Origin: JBJKRF01 sp046704785
GTDB taxonomy: Bacteria; Chloroflexota; Anaerolineae; Anaerolineales; Villigracilaceae
Reading direction: 5' to 3'
NCBI GenBank assembly: GCA_046704785.1
Contig: JBJKRF010000148.1
Coordinates: 1 to 63,862 of the forward strand
DNA length: 63,862 nucleotides
The notes under the pieces are model-generated. The model was not told the origin of the DNA. It was given only the letters and a program-made list of their open reading frames with translations, and did not search any database. This document shows positions 44,801-55,393 of this stretch, one piece after another. How positions within the stretch are numbered: the stretch's first letter is position 1; each line of letters starts with the position of its first letter. A program made the position numbers and the translations under genes.

Positions 44801-44880
44801 TCCTCTCCAATGTTTTCTGTGGGAAAGGTAATATGGGAAGGTGTGCGGCGCTTCTTCTCGCAGATTCACGAAGGCCAATC
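44801..44880. repeat. Interspersed repeat, head-to-head pair
   Basis: Reverse copy at 44801-44845 (minus strand TTTCCCACAGAAAACATTGG) and forward copy at 44841-44880 (CTTCTTCTCGCAGATTCACG). Located between the divergent lacI-type gene and the exporter genes. Confidence 0.5.
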
Positions 44881-44986
44881 AGGTTCCACATCCCCCACAA
44901 ATTGGTGCAATCGTATCTCTCTACACATAGCCAGCGAATCTTCACAATTTTTCGACAATTGGCGAATATCCTCTACCCCAGACTTA

Positions 44987-45094
44987 GAGGTTCTTTGAGC
45001 TTCTTGTGGTAAAGGGTATTTGTGGAGATGTGAACACGCAAACATCCACACCCCCACAAATCCGCTTCCTCTCGCAGATTCTCAGAGAGCCCAC
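44987..45094. repeat. Interspersed repeat, clearest head-to-head pair
   Basis: Reverse copy at 44987-45032 (minus strand ACCCTTTACCACAAGAAGC) and forward copy at 45043-45094 (CCCCCACAAATCCGCTTCC). The 5' ends face each other about 10 bp apart, so RNA or cruciform DNA could form a long imperfect hairpin. It ends 28 bp before the membrane-fusion protein gene. Confidence 0.6.
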
Positions 45095-45121
45095 TTAGAT
45101 TTATCAAGGAGCAGAAGTGAT

Positions 45122-46576
45122 ATGAAGATCAATCGTAAATTTTGGATTATAGGCGGCGTTGCCGTGGTAGTGATCATCGCAGCAGTAGCGGTGTTCATGA
45201 TGCGCTCCAATAACAGGCAAACGCCGCAATATCAAACCTATAAAGTGCAACGCAGTACGTTGGCATCCACAATTGCTACAACCGGCACGGTGCGCGCCAG
45301 CCAGTCGGCCTCGCTTTCGTGGGGGACAAGCGGCACAGTCGATGAGGTCAACGCCAAGATTGGTGACACGGTAAAAGCCAACCAGGTGCTGGCGACTCTC
45401 GCGGCAGATTCCCTGCCCGTCGATGTAGCCACATACCAGACCGATTTGATCCTCGACCAACAAAGCCTGAACGACCTGTTACAATCGGACACGGGGCAAG
45501 CTCAGGCCGAACAAGCTGTGGCAGACGCAGAGAATACGCTTCAAACGGCGCAGAACAAATACGACAGCATGTTCTACCCGCGTGCAAGTGACGAAGTGAT
45601 TCGCAACACGCAAGCAAAGATCAACCTGGCAAAACTTCAGGTTGCCAAAAACTCGGACACGTACCGTCACTACATCAACAAGCGGGATGGCAACCCCGAT
45701 AAGGCGCAAGCGTTGGCGAACCTGACGAATGCGCAAATCAATTTGAACAATTTGATTGCCGATTACAACTGGTACACCGGCCATTACACCCAGGTGGAGA
45801 TCGATCAGGCCAAAAGCGCACTGGATGTTGCCAAGGCGCAACTTTCCGACGCTCAACGCCAACTCAACCAGATGCAAAATGGTCCCGACCCAAGCAGTGT
45901 GGCCTCCGCCAAAGCCAAAGTGGCCGCTGACCAGGCTGCGGTAAATCAGGCCAAGATCATCGCCCCGTTCGACGGCGTCATTACAGAGGCTGAACCGGTG
46001 ATCGGAGACGTGGTCTCCTCCGGGACGGCTGCATTCCGTGTTGATAATATGTCTCAAATGCTGGTGGATATTCAGGTCACCGAAGTGGACATCAACAATA
46101 TTAAAGTTGGGCAAAAGGCCACCATTCAATTCGACGCCATCAATGGCAAGACTTACAACGGCGATGTAGTCAAAGTGAACCAGGCCGGCGATGTAACTTC
46201 CAGCGCTGTGAACTTCACCATCACGGTACAGGTTACCGACTCAGATGCGCAGGTCAAACCCGGCATGACGGCAACGGTCAACGTAATCACAAAGCAAGTC
46301 GATAATGCCCTGCTCGTCCCGAACCGCGCCATTCGCACCTTCAATAATCGCTCCGTGGTAGATGTCGTCCGTAACGGACAGCTTGTGCCGGTCGAGATTC
46401 AAACCGGTATTACCAATGATACATTGACCGAGGTGGTCGGCGGCAACTTGCAAGAAGGTGATACGATTGCAATCGTCACGAGTGGTAGCACCTCCACGAG
46501 TGGCAACGGCGGTGCTGGCGGCTTCCGTGGCGGCGGTGGCTTCGGTGGCGGCGGTTTCCTCTTCCGTGGTGGCTAA
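45122..46576 (+). CDS. HlyD/MacA-like periplasmic adaptor (membrane fusion protein)
   Basis: A 484-aa membrane fusion protein. One N-terminal membrane helix (about residues 8-30) anchors it. A biotinyl-lipoyl-like domain follows (SWGTSGTVDEVNAKIGDTVK), then a long alpha-helical hairpin (about 130-285) and the second lipoyl half (IIAPFDGVITEAEPVIGDVV). Beta-barrel and membrane-proximal domains complete it. The last 30 residues are Gly/Phe-rich (GGFRGGGGFGGGG). AAGGAGCAG precedes the ATG. It forms an operon with a MacB-like ATPase and permease and probably exports a peptide, lipid or drug. Confidence 0.9.
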   Translation: MKINRKFWIIGGVAVVVIIAAVAVFMMRSNNRQTPQYQTYKVQRSTLASTIATTGTVRASQSASLSWGTSGTVDEVNAKIGDTVKANQVLATLAADSLPVDVATYQTDLILDQQSLNDLLQSDTGQAQAEQAVADAENTLQTAQNKYDSMFYPRASDEVIRNTQAKINLAKLQVAKNSDTYRHYINKRDGNPDKAQALANLTNAQINLNNLIADYNWYTGHYTQVEIDQAKSALDVAKAQLSDAQRQLNQMQNGPDPSSVASAKAKVAADQAAVNQAKIIAPFDGVITEAEPVIGDVVSSGTAAFRVDNMSQMLVDIQVTEVDINNIKVGQKATIQFDAINGKTYNGDVVKVNQAGDVTSSAVNFTITVQVTDSDAQVKPGMTATVNVITKQVDNALLVPNRAIRTFNNRSVVDVVRNGQLVPVEIQTGITNDTLTEVVGGNLQEGDTIAIVTSGSTSTSGNGGAGGFRGGGGFGGGGFLFRGG

Positions 46577-46611
46577 TGTAATGGTAGCTATGAATTCTAT
46601 TGAGGCATATT

Positions 46612-47292
46612 ATGGATGAAGTAATTACCGCACAAGACCTGACCAAAGTTTATCAAATGGGTGATGTCGAGGTTCGGGCATTGCGCGGGCTTTCGCTCAA
46701 AATCTTTCGCGGCGAGGTGGTCGCCATTATGGGGCCGTCTGGCTCCGGCAAATCGACGTTGATGAATATCCTCGGTTGCCTCGACCGCCCCTCGTCGGGA
46801 GAATATACTCTCGACGGTGAATCAGTGGCCGGGTTGAACGATGACCAACTAGCCGACGTCCGCAATCGCAAGATTGGGTTCATCTTCCAGTCGTTCAATT
46901 TGCTGTCACGCTCGACAGCTACTGTCAACGTCGAACTTCCATTACGCTATGCGGGGATTAAAGAAGGTCGCCGCGCACGAGCACGCGCTGCACTGGAATC
47001 CGTGGGGTTGGGCGAACGCCTGGACCACAAACCGACCGAACTTTCGGGCGGGCAGCAACAGCGCGTGGCAATTGCTCGTGCATTGATCAACGAACCGGCT
47101 ATGATTATGGCCGACGAACCCACCGGGAACCTGGATTCAAAATCTGGGCAGGAGATTATGGACCTGCTGCTGAGTTTGAATAAGGAGCGCGGCACGACCC
47201 TTGTGATCGTTACCCACGACCCGAAAGTTGCAGCACAGACCCAACGCACGGTCCGCATCAAGGACGGCGTGGTCGAGGAGCGTGGAAAATGA
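46612..47292 (+). CDS. MacB/LolD-type ABC ATPase
   Basis: A 226-aa ATPase of the MacB/FtsE/LolD group. Walker A GPSGSGKST lies near residue 40, signature LSGGQQQR near 144 and Walker B MIMADEPTGNLD near 165, with the H-loop VTHDPKVA. It lies 35 nt after the adaptor gene. It overlaps the permease gene by 4 nt. With that permease it forms a mechanotransmission-type exporter. Confidence 0.93.
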   Translation: MDEVITAQDLTKVYQMGDVEVRALRGLSLKIFRGEVVAIMGPSGSGKSTLMNILGCLDRPSSGEYTLDGESVAGLNDDQLADVRNRKIGFIFQSFNLLSRSTATVNVELPLRYAGIKEGRRARARAALESVGLGERLDHKPTELSGGQQQRVAIARALINEPAMIMADEPTGNLDSKSGQEIMDLLLSLNKERGTTLVIVTHDPKVAAQTQRTVRIKDGVVEERGK

Positions 47293-48524
47293 CAATTTCC
47301 CAAGTTTTTCTGGAAGCTCTGGAGAGCCTGAACGCCAATAAACTGCGTTCAGGCCTGACCATTCTGGGCATCGTCATCGGTGTGGCAGCCGTGATCGCCA
47401 TGTTAGCCATTGGGCAAGGGGCTCAAGATTCGATCACCAATTCCATCAACGGAATTGGCACGAACGTAATCTTTATCTCTTCTGGTGCGCGCAGCTTTCG
47501 GCAATATGGTAACGTCAAAAACGTCAAGCCGCTCACCAACCAGGATGTGAGCGCCCTACTCGACCCCATCGCCGCCCCTGACGTCATCGCCGTTTCGTCT
47601 GTTTTGCAAGGCAACGCCACCGTTTCGGCGCAGGGCGCCTCGACGAGCACGGAGGTGATTGGCGTCGAACCAAATTATGCGCAAATTCGCAACACGACGG
47701 TAGCCGAGGGTAATTTCATCACGGACGCCGAGTCCACCGGTCACCGTTCGGTTGCGCTGATCGGACCCGATCTTGGCGACACGCTCTTTGGCACCCACAC
47801 CAACCTGATTGGGCAAAGCATTCGCATCGGCACCCAGCCCTTTACCATTATCGGCATACTGCAAGCTCAGGGCGGCACTTCGTCCCAAGCCGACAGCCAG
47901 GTACTCATTCCGATTACCACAGCACGCGACCGGGTGATTCACTATCCAGCCAATGATGTTCAGACCATCTATGTTCAAGCCGCCAGCGCCGAGGCGACGA
48001 ACAACGCCATCAATGAGGTAACCGCCATTCTCGAATCGCGTGGACACGTTGCCAACGGCGTCGACGACTTTTCCGTCTTCTCGCAGCAAAGCCTGCTCCA
48101 GACTGCTTCTTCCGTGACGGGCGTAATGACCACTTTCCTGGGTGGCATCGCCGGTATTTCGCTGCTGGTCGGTGGAATCGGCATCATGAACATCATGCTA
48201 GTCTCCGTGGCCGAACGGACGCGTGAGATTGGCTTGCGCAAATCGCTTGGCGCACGCAAACGCGATATTCTGGTTCAATTTCTGGCCGAGTCATTGCTCT
48301 TGAGTCTCTTAGGCGGCCTGATCGGAATATTGCTAGGTTGGCTGATTTCTGGCGTTGTCGGGCAGTTCGCAAGTTCCAGCGGCAATGCGCTCACGCCTGT
48401 TGTCAGTATTGGCGCCATCCTGCTGGCAACGCTCTTCTCTGCCGCCATCGGGCTGTTCTTCGGCATCTACCCCGCCAACCGCGCCGCCAGCCTGCAACCG
48501 GTTGAAGCCCTACGTTACGAGTAA
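47289..48524 (+). CDS. MacB-type ABC permease (MacB_PCD/FtsX)
   Basis: A 411-aa permease with the four-helix MacB topology. One helix lies near residues 20-42, a large extracytoplasmic domain spans about 45-270, and the FtsX-type three-helix end follows (GIGIMNIMLVSVAERTREIG, RKSLGARKRDIL). The first cytoplasmic helix EALESLNANKLRSGLTILGI is typical. ATP drives substrate through the adaptor. It is coupled to the ATPase gene by 4 nt. Confidence 0.92.
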   Translation: MTISQVFLEALESLNANKLRSGLTILGIVIGVAAVIAMLAIGQGAQDSITNSINGIGTNVIFISSGARSFRQYGNVKNVKPLTNQDVSALLDPIAAPDVIAVSSVLQGNATVSAQGASTSTEVIGVEPNYAQIRNTTVAEGNFITDAESTGHRSVALIGPDLGDTLFGTHTNLIGQSIRIGTQPFTIIGILQAQGGTSSQADSQVLIPITTARDRVIHYPANDVQTIYVQAASAEATNNAINEVTAILESRGHVANGVDDFSVFSQQSLLQTASSVTGVMTTFLGGIAGISLLVGGIGIMNIMLVSVAERTREIGLRKSLGARKRDILVQFLAESLLLSLLGGLIGILLGWLISGVVGQFASSSGNALTPVVSIGAILLATLFSAAIGLFFGIYPANRAASLQPVEALRYE

Positions 48525-48531
48525 TTCTTTT

Positions 48532-48558
48532 TCAGGGGCGGGTTCTCCGCCCCTGAAA
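48532..48558. other. Stable hairpin between exporter and two-component genes
   Basis: TTCAGGGGCGG and CCGCCCCTGAA form an 11-bp perfect stem with a 5-nt loop. T residues precede it and A residues follow, so it lacks the T tract of a terminator on either strand. It may stabilise or process the mRNA between the operon parts. Confidence 0.5.
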
Positions 48559-48582
48559 ATATAGCCTACTGTATCCAAACCT

Positions 48583-49257
48583 ATGGCGAAAAAAATTCTC
48601 GTCGTCGATGACGAGCCAAAAATCGTCGAAATTTGTCGAGACTACCTCAAAGCAGCCGGCTTTGACGTAATCAGCGCAACAGACGGGTCGCGCGGTCTTA
48701 CGATTGCGCGACTCGAAAAACCAGACCTGGTCGTACTCGACCTGATGCTGCCCGGTATGGATGGTCTCGACGTTTGCCGTGAGTTGCGACGTGACGGGAA
48801 CACTCCCATCATCATGTTGACGGCGCGCGTCGAAGAGACCGACCGCCTGATTGGGCTGGAACTCGGCGCAGACGATTACATCACCAAGCCATTCAGCCCG
48901 CGCGAACTGGTAGCTCGTGTGCGCACCGTCCTGCGCCGCGCCGGCAACGACCCGGAGAGCGAAGTCATCCGCGCCGGCGACATCACGCTCGACCGCGCCC
49001 GTTACCAGGCGATCTTCCCTGATTCGGCAGTAACCCTCACGCCAACCGAATTCGAGATATTGGCGACCCTGATGAGCCAGCCGGGTCGCATCTTCTCCCG
49101 CTCACAACTACTCAACGCCGCCCACGGCGTCGCCTTCGAAAGCTACGAACGCGCCATCGATTCCCATATCCGCAACCTGCGGCGCAAACTCGAGAAAAAC
49201 GGGAACGCCCCCTACATCATTACAGTTCACGGGGTCGGATACAAGTTCGAAGGCTAA
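48583..49257 (+). CDS. OmpR-family response regulator
   Basis: A 224-aa response regulator. The receiver domain has acidic residues DDE near residue 8-11, the phospho-Asp in VVLDLMLPGMDG near residue 53 and the Lys in YITKPFSPREL near 102. The C-terminal winged helix (about 130-222; LTPTEFEILATLM, AIDSHIRNLRRKLEK) binds DNA. It precedes its kinase by 3 nt and follows the exporter operon, so it probably regulates that exporter. No clear ribosome binding site is seen. Confidence 0.95.
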   Translation: MAKKILVVDDEPKIVEICRDYLKAAGFDVISATDGSRGLTIARLEKPDLVVLDLMLPGMDGLDVCRELRRDGNTPIIMLTARVEETDRLIGLELGADDYITKPFSPRELVARVRTVLRRAGNDPESEVIRAGDITLDRARYQAIFPDSAVTLTPTEFEILATLMSQPGRIFSRSQLLNAAHGVAFESYERAIDSHIRNLRRKLEKNGNAPYIITVHGVGYKFEG

Positions 49258-49260
49258 AGC

Positions 49261-50616
49261 ATGTACGAGAACTCGGTCCGCTCGATCCGAAATCGCCTGT
49301 TGATCTTGTTGATGCAGGCCTTCGCTGCGACCGTCCTCCTGACGGCCTTGCTGATTCTGGGCCTGACCACCATCTTCCTGTCCCTCCCAACGCGAAACAA
49401 CCCGCTGGATAGAATGCCGCTTGTCACCCGCCTCGAAACGTTTTACATGGTGCGCGGCAACTGGAACGGCGTCAGCGTCATTTTGCCGTTCCATCCGCAA
49501 AATGACGTGGACCGGCTCTGGCAAAAAGCCGTGTTGGTCGGCACGGATCGGAAGATCATTATCGACCACGGACAGACCGACACGTCTTCCATTGGCAAAA
49601 CCTATCCGCTGCCTCTGCCCGACTCCACCGTTCCTATCGATGTAGCCGGGAAGCAGGTGGGCGCACTGGTGCTGGACCCCTCCTATTACCCATCGCAGGG
49701 ACGATTGACCCTGACCTTTCTCGCGCCAGTCGTGATCATCTCGATCTTCCTGGCCCTGTTCACCGTCGTCATCGGACTTTTGCTGATGCGCCGTGTCGTG
49801 AATCCGCTCTCCGAAGTCATCGCCGCAGCCCAAGCCGTTGCCCAGGGCGATCTTTCTACCCGTGTGCATGTTTCCGGCCCCGACGATTTTCGCGCCCTGA
49901 GCGACACCTTCAACCACATGGCCGATTCCCTCGACCGCAGCGACCGCGAGCGGCGCGACATGCTGGCCGACATCGCCCACGAACTGCGCACGCCCCTGAC
50001 GGTCATGCGCGGGCGGCTGGAAGGCATTGTAGACGGCGTTTACCCGCCCACCAGCGAACAAATCACCCCGGCCCTCGAAGAGACCTACCTGCTCGAACGC
50101 CTGGTGGAAGATTTGCGCCTGCTGACCCTGGCGGAAACCCGTCAATTGCATTTCGAAACGAAAGCAGTGGACTTGAACAACATCGTGCAGCGAGCCATTG
50201 GCCTGTTCCAGGCGGAGGCGGAAGAGCGGAACATCACGCTTACGCTGCAAACGACCGATACACCGGCTACCGCCAACATCGACCCACAACGCACCGAGCA
50301 AATCGTTGGCAACCTGCTGTCGAACGCTTTACGGTACGTCCCTACCGGCGGGAAAATCATGACGAGTGTAGCGCAGGAAAACCGGAAATGCAGCATCACC
50401 ATCAGCGATAACGGCCCCGGCATTCCGGAAAAGGACCTGCCCTCGATCTTCAATCGTTTCTGGCGGGGCGAAAAATCCCGTTCGCGCACCTCGGGCGGCG
50501 CCGGGTTGGGGCTGTCCATCGCGCGGCAACTCGTCGAGGCGCAGGGAGGCAGCATCTCGGCCCGTAACCGACCCGAAGGGGGGCTGGAAATCCACTGTGA
50601 ATTCCCGGCAAGTTGA
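49261..50616 (+). CDS. Sensor histidine kinase, HAMP type
   Basis: A 451-aa membrane kinase. Helices near residues 15-40 and 155-178 flank an extracytoplasmic sensor loop of about 115 residues. HAMP follows (RRVVNPLSEVIAAAQAVAQG). The phospho-acceptor His lies in IAHELRTPLT near residue 240, the N box in GNLLSNALRY near 355, and the G boxes in DNGPGIPEK and GGAGLGLSI. It phosphorylates the response regulator encoded 3 nt upstream. The location beside a MacAB-like exporter suggests sensing of envelope stress or an exported toxic compound. Confidence 0.95.
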   Translation: MYENSVRSIRNRLLILLMQAFAATVLLTALLILGLTTIFLSLPTRNNPLDRMPLVTRLETFYMVRGNWNGVSVILPFHPQNDVDRLWQKAVLVGTDRKIIIDHGQTDTSSIGKTYPLPLPDSTVPIDVAGKQVGALVLDPSYYPSQGRLTLTFLAPVVIISIFLALFTVVIGLLLMRRVVNPLSEVIAAAQAVAQGDLSTRVHVSGPDDFRALSDTFNHMADSLDRSDRERRDMLADIAHELRTPLTVMRGRLEGIVDGVYPPTSEQITPALEETYLLERLVEDLRLLTLAETRQLHFETKAVDLNNIVQRAIGLFQAEAEERNITLTLQTTDTPATANIDPQRTEQIVGNLLSNALRYVPTGGKIMTSVAQENRKCSITISDNGPGIPEKDLPSIFNRFWRGEKSRSRTSGGAGLGLSIARQLVEAQGGSISARNRPEGGLEIHCEFPAS

Positions 50617-50716
50617 ACACATCTGCATGGGGGAAACCTACCGGCGAGGATTTCTCATCATCCGTCTCGATTTTCTAACGAAGTAACATTCGACCCTGCG
50701 CAACAGCCAAAAGGCG

Positions 50717-50730
50717 GGTAAAATTTTACC
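50717..50730. promoter_or_regulatory. 14-bp perfect palindrome upstream of aminotransferase
   Basis: GGTAAAATTTTACC is a perfect palindrome and contains a TAAAAT -10-like hexamer on both strands. It lies about 72 bp before the aminotransferase ATG. A GC hairpin (CGCCTA / TAGGCG) follows at about 50733-50756. Operator or promoter function is inferred only. Confidence 0.45.
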
Positions 50731-50802
50731 GTCGCCTACTCGCCCTCCATAGGCGAGGACGGCTCCCACGGACCACCCAATCCAATTTCTCGCAGGGATT
50801 CT

Positions 50803-52248
<1,446 letters not shown>

Positions 52249-52255
52249 TTGCTGA

Positions 52256-52294
52256 ATAACGAAACTCCCTGATTGCGTCAGGGAGTTTCGTTAT
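52256..52294. terminator. Long perfect hairpin terminator
   Basis: ATAACGAAACTCCCTGA and TCAGGGAGTTTCGTTAT form a 17-bp perfect stem with a 5-nt loop. It lies between the converging aminotransferase and FGGY kinase genes and can serve both. Confidence 0.85.
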
Positions 52295-52331
52295 CTCGTA
52301 GATGGTATGGAGCTTTGCACGGGGGAATCGG

Positions 52332-53912
52332 TTACTTCTCTCCGTTCAGTCGGCTGTAAATTCCCTTGGTCGCCTTATAAAATTCGACGAATTCCTTGAA
52401 CTGCCTGTCGTACACATCGCGGTGGGCGGGTTGGGGCTCGTAGACGGCTTTCACGTCGATTTTCTGGGGCACCTCGTCGTAGCGCATCATGCCCAGCCCC
52501 ACGGCGGCCATGAACGCCGAGCCGACCGCGTTGGCCTGAATGGGGTCCTTCACCTGACGGATGGTCAGATTCATCACATCGGCGAAGATCTGGCACCACA
52601 CATCCGAGTTGGCCCCGCCGCCGACGAAGTTCATCGCCGTCAGCTTACGGCCCAGGAATTTTTCCACCGGCGCAAGCAGCCAGTTCGTGTTGAAAGCCAC
52701 GCCTTCCATAAAAGCGCGGATGACGTCTTCGCGCGAATTTTCCAGCGACAGGTTGAAGAGCGCCGCGCGCACGTGATGGTCTTCCACCGGGGCGCGTTCG
52801 CCGTAAATCCAGGGCGTGTAGATCACGCCGTTGCTGCCGGCGGGTACGCGCTCGGCAATCTTATCCATCAGCTTGTACACGTCCGAGGCGCGTCCTTCGC
52901 GCAGCAACTCGTCCTGGTGATAGAGAATCTGATCGCGCAGATAGTTCAAGTTGCCGCCCGCCGTGGTTTGGGTGGCGATCAACAGGAACTTACCGGCGAT
53001 GGCGCATGGCACCGAGGCCGTGGCGGAAAAGATGTCGGTCTTCTTGAAAGGCACGTGCGCCGCGATCCAGGAGGAGGTACCGATGTAGAGATGCGCCTCG
53101 AAGTCCCGCACCGCCCCGGAACCGATGGCTGCAGCAGTGACATCAATCGACCCGGCAACGACTTTGACGCCGGGCTTCAGCCCCACAGCCTGGGCCACAT
53201 CAGGCTTGAGTTCGCCAATGAGCGCGTCGCAGGGCACGATCTCGGGGAACTTGTCGGGGGCGATGCCGCAGTCGCGCAGCAACCCCTCGTGGTAGGCCAC
53301 ATGCGCCGAATCGCGGTTGTCGGTCACCCAGGAGGTCAGGATCGAGTCGGGGGTAGCGACAAAGCGTCCTGTCAGGCGCAAATTCATATAATCCAGCACG
53401 TTCAGGAATTTGTAGGTCTTTGCGTAGACTTCGGGGAACTCGTCGCGGATGAGGAGCATGTGTGCTGCCGGATCGGTGCCGGTTACGCTCGGCGCACCTC
53501 CCGTCAGGTTGATCCATCGCAAAAGCTTGAGGGGGTTGTACCCTTCGACGTTGACCCACCCTTCGGTGAGTTGCTTCAAATTCTTCGCGCCACGCATATC
53601 CATCCACAAGACGGCGTTCATCAGCGCTTTCCCATCGCGATCTACGGCGATGGTGCCTTCTCCCTGCGTGGAACAACACACCGCGAGGATGTCCTGCACG
53701 GGCACGAGATTCTTGTCGATCAGCTTTTTGGCCGTGGCGAGGAAGGCGTTCCACCAGTCGCCGGGAGTCTGTTCCGCGCCACCGTTGGGCAGGATGTGCA
53801 GCGGCGTGGCCTGGAATTCCCAGCCGACGACTTTACCCGATATCGAAACCAGCGCGGATTTGCAGCCCGAGGTGCCCAGGTCGACCGCCAGGATGTACGC
53901 TTCGTTTGCCAT
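52332..53912 (-). CDS. FGGY family carbohydrate kinase (xylulokinase-like)
   Basis: A 526-aa sugar kinase with two actin-like domains. The N-terminal phosphate loop ILAVDLGTSGCKSALV is present, and the C-terminal FVGGGANSDVWCQIFADVM is the second signature. The middle segment VLWMDMRGAKN carries the catalytic-type Asp region. The size fits xylulokinase or gluconokinase, but the specificity cannot be told. AAGGAG precedes the ATG by 6 nt. The MFS gene upstream (same strand, 18 nt away) probably imports its substrate. Confidence 0.92.
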   Translation of the reverse strand: MANEAYILAVDLGTSGCKSALVSISGKVVGWEFQATPLHILPNGGAEQTPGDWWNAFLATAKKLIDKNLVPVQDILAVCCSTQGEGTIAVDRDGKALMNAVLWMDMRGAKNLKQLTEGWVNVEGYNPLKLLRWINLTGGAPSVTGTDPAAHMLLIRDEFPEVYAKTYKFLNVLDYMNLRLTGRFVATPDSILTSWVTDNRDSAHVAYHEGLLRDCGIAPDKFPEIVPCDALIGELKPDVAQAVGLKPGVKVVAGSIDVTAAAIGSGAVRDFEAHLYIGTSSWIAAHVPFKKTDIFSATASVPCAIAGKFLLIATQTTAGGNLNYLRDQILYHQDELLREGRASDVYKLMDKIAERVPAGSNGVIYTPWIYGERAPVEDHHVRAALFNLSLENSREDVIRAFMEGVAFNTNWLLAPVEKFLGRKLTAMNFVGGGANSDVWCQIFADVMNLTIRQVKDPIQANAVGSAFMAAVGLGMMRYDEVPQKIDVKAVYEPQPAHRDVYDRQFKEFVEFYKATKGIYSRLNGEK

Positions 53913-53930
53913 GATGTCTCCTTTGTTCCG

Positions 53931-55187
53931 TCAGGAAGCCTGCTCCAGGCTGGGGATTTCGCCAGACTCCTCGGCCGGCGGCGCCTCGAATTGTGGGTCC
54001 TTTAAACGGGTGATGATCAAGACGCTCAATAGCATCAAACCAACGGCAAAAAGCAGTCCGGGAGTGAAGGAACCGTCGGGAGCTTTCAGCGCCTCCATGA
54101 TGTAGACGAACACCACCGAGGCTTGCCCGGCGAGCTGGATCAAGCCGGTGGAGGTGCCTTCGGGAGTCGGCTGGGTGACTTCGGCGGCGTATTGCATGGC
54201 TATCGGGCTGACGCCAATCAGGAAGAAACCCAGCACAAAAGACGATGCATACAGCCACCAGGCGCTGGTGGCGTAGATCAGCCCGATCATGCCGGGGATC
54301 GACAGCAGGAACCCGGCGAACAGATAGATCTGGCGTTTGTGCTGCTTGTCAGAAAACGGTGGGATGACCACCGCGCCAATGGTGCCGCCGATCAACAGGA
54401 GCGCGCCCAGCGTACCGGCCTGGTCGGGCGTGAAGCCGCGTGGACGGATGATGGCCTCCACCCAGGTGGTCAGGCCGTTGAAGATGCCCATACCCACAAA
54501 GAAGATCGCCAGGCAAAGCCAGAAAGCCTGGACGGTCAGGGCGTGCTTGAGGCCATCCAGCATAAGTGAGCGCGTTTCCATGCCGGGCGGGCAAGGCGGC
54601 GTTGGCGGGTTCTCGCGGGCCAACAGAACGAACAGCAGCGACGAAAAAGCGGTCACCGCGCCGTAGACCAGTTGCACCTGCGCAATGGACATGGACTCGG
54701 TTAGCATGGGCGTCAAGGCCATGCCAAGCGCGGTACCCACCAGGCTGGCAAGCGTCACCAAGCCCACAGCGGTGGCGCGCTCCTCGATGGAGAACCAGTT
54801 GGCGGGTACTTTGGTCCAGGCGTTGAGCAGGAACGGTTGGGCGATGCCCACGCCGATGGTGCTCCACAAAACCAGGGTGTAGTTCGTTCCCGCAAATCCG
54901 CGCAACAGCCCGAAGACGCCCATCAGCACCGCGCCGATACCAACCGCCAGTCGGAATCCGTAGGTGTCGATCGCCCAGGAGACTGGGATGGAAAGCGGGA
55001 TATAAACGATCATGAAGGACATCGCCAGCATGCCAATCTCAAGGTCGCCGACGCCATAATATTTGGCTGCCGGCCCCGTGATAGGCGCATAGGCGATCCA
55101 CAAGACCTGGATGGTCAGGTTGATGAACATGAACACTGCCAGCACCACCCAGCGATAGCCGTAGAGTCTAAATTTGGGGTCCGTCAT
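53931..55187 (-). CDS. MFS transporter, co-transcribed with FGGY kinase
   Basis: A 418-aa, twelve-helix major facilitator. The start YGYRWVVLAVFMFINLTIQVLW and the loop SWAIDTYGFRLAVG are MFS-like; it resembles carboxylate/sugar porters of the OFA or ACS type. The ATG at 55187 is chosen because AGGAAAAC precedes it; an ATG six codons upstream is possible. The kinase gene lies 18 nt downstream. The pair is probably one uptake-phosphorylation unit. Confidence 0.88.
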   Translation of the reverse strand: MTDPKFRLYGYRWVVLAVFMFINLTIQVLWIAYAPITGPAAKYYGVGDLEIGMLAMSFMIVYIPLSIPVSWAIDTYGFRLAVGIGAVLMGVFGLLRGFAGTNYTLVLWSTIGVGIAQPFLLNAWTKVPANWFSIEERATAVGLVTLASLVGTALGMALTPMLTESMSIAQVQLVYGAVTAFSSLLFVLLARENPPTPPCPPGMETRSLMLDGLKHALTVQAFWLCLAIFFVGMGIFNGLTTWVEAIIRPRGFTPDQAGTLGALLLIGGTIGAVVIPPFSDKQHKRQIYLFAGFLLSIPGMIGLIYATSAWWLYASSFVLGFFLIGVSPIAMQYAAEVTQPTPEGTSTGLIQLAGQASVVFVYIMEALKAPDGSFTPGLLFAVGLMLLSVLIITRLKDPQFEAPPAEESGEIPSLEQAS

Positions 55188-55309
55188 GTTTTCCTCACCA
55201 GTCAAGGATTTGACTCTCCGCCTGGGGCGACGCTTCTCGAAGGCAGGAGGTCGATATTTCCCCGATTATAGCCGAGAGCGCCAAAACGTGTGCGGCTCTC
55301 ATTCTGGGC

Positions 55310-55353
55310 CCCCACATCCACCTCCTTACCACGGGAAATCCTAAAGAACCACT
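55310..55353. repeat. Interspersed repeat, forward copy
   Basis: Contains CTCCTTACCACGGGAAATCC and AAAGAACC, almost identical to the copies at 61112-61152 and 63772-63816. It lies between the divergent MFS and nagA genes, 41 bp before the nagA ATG. No convincing reverse partner is seen. Confidence 0.65.
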
Positions 55354-55377
55354 CTTTTATGGGCCCAGAAAACGGGA

Positions 55378-55383
55378 TACAAT
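55378..55383 (+). promoter_or_regulatory. -10 box of nagA, leaderless type
   Basis: TACAAT lies 10 nt before the nagA ATG with no ribosome binding site between. A -35 box near 55355-55360 is weak. Confidence 0.5.
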
Positions 55384-55393
55384 CCCGCCTATC

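Noticed and set aside
48532..48558. Rho-independent terminator after the exporter permease gene
   Set aside because: The hairpin is strong but the T tract is upstream and A residues follow. It does not fit a terminator in either direction.
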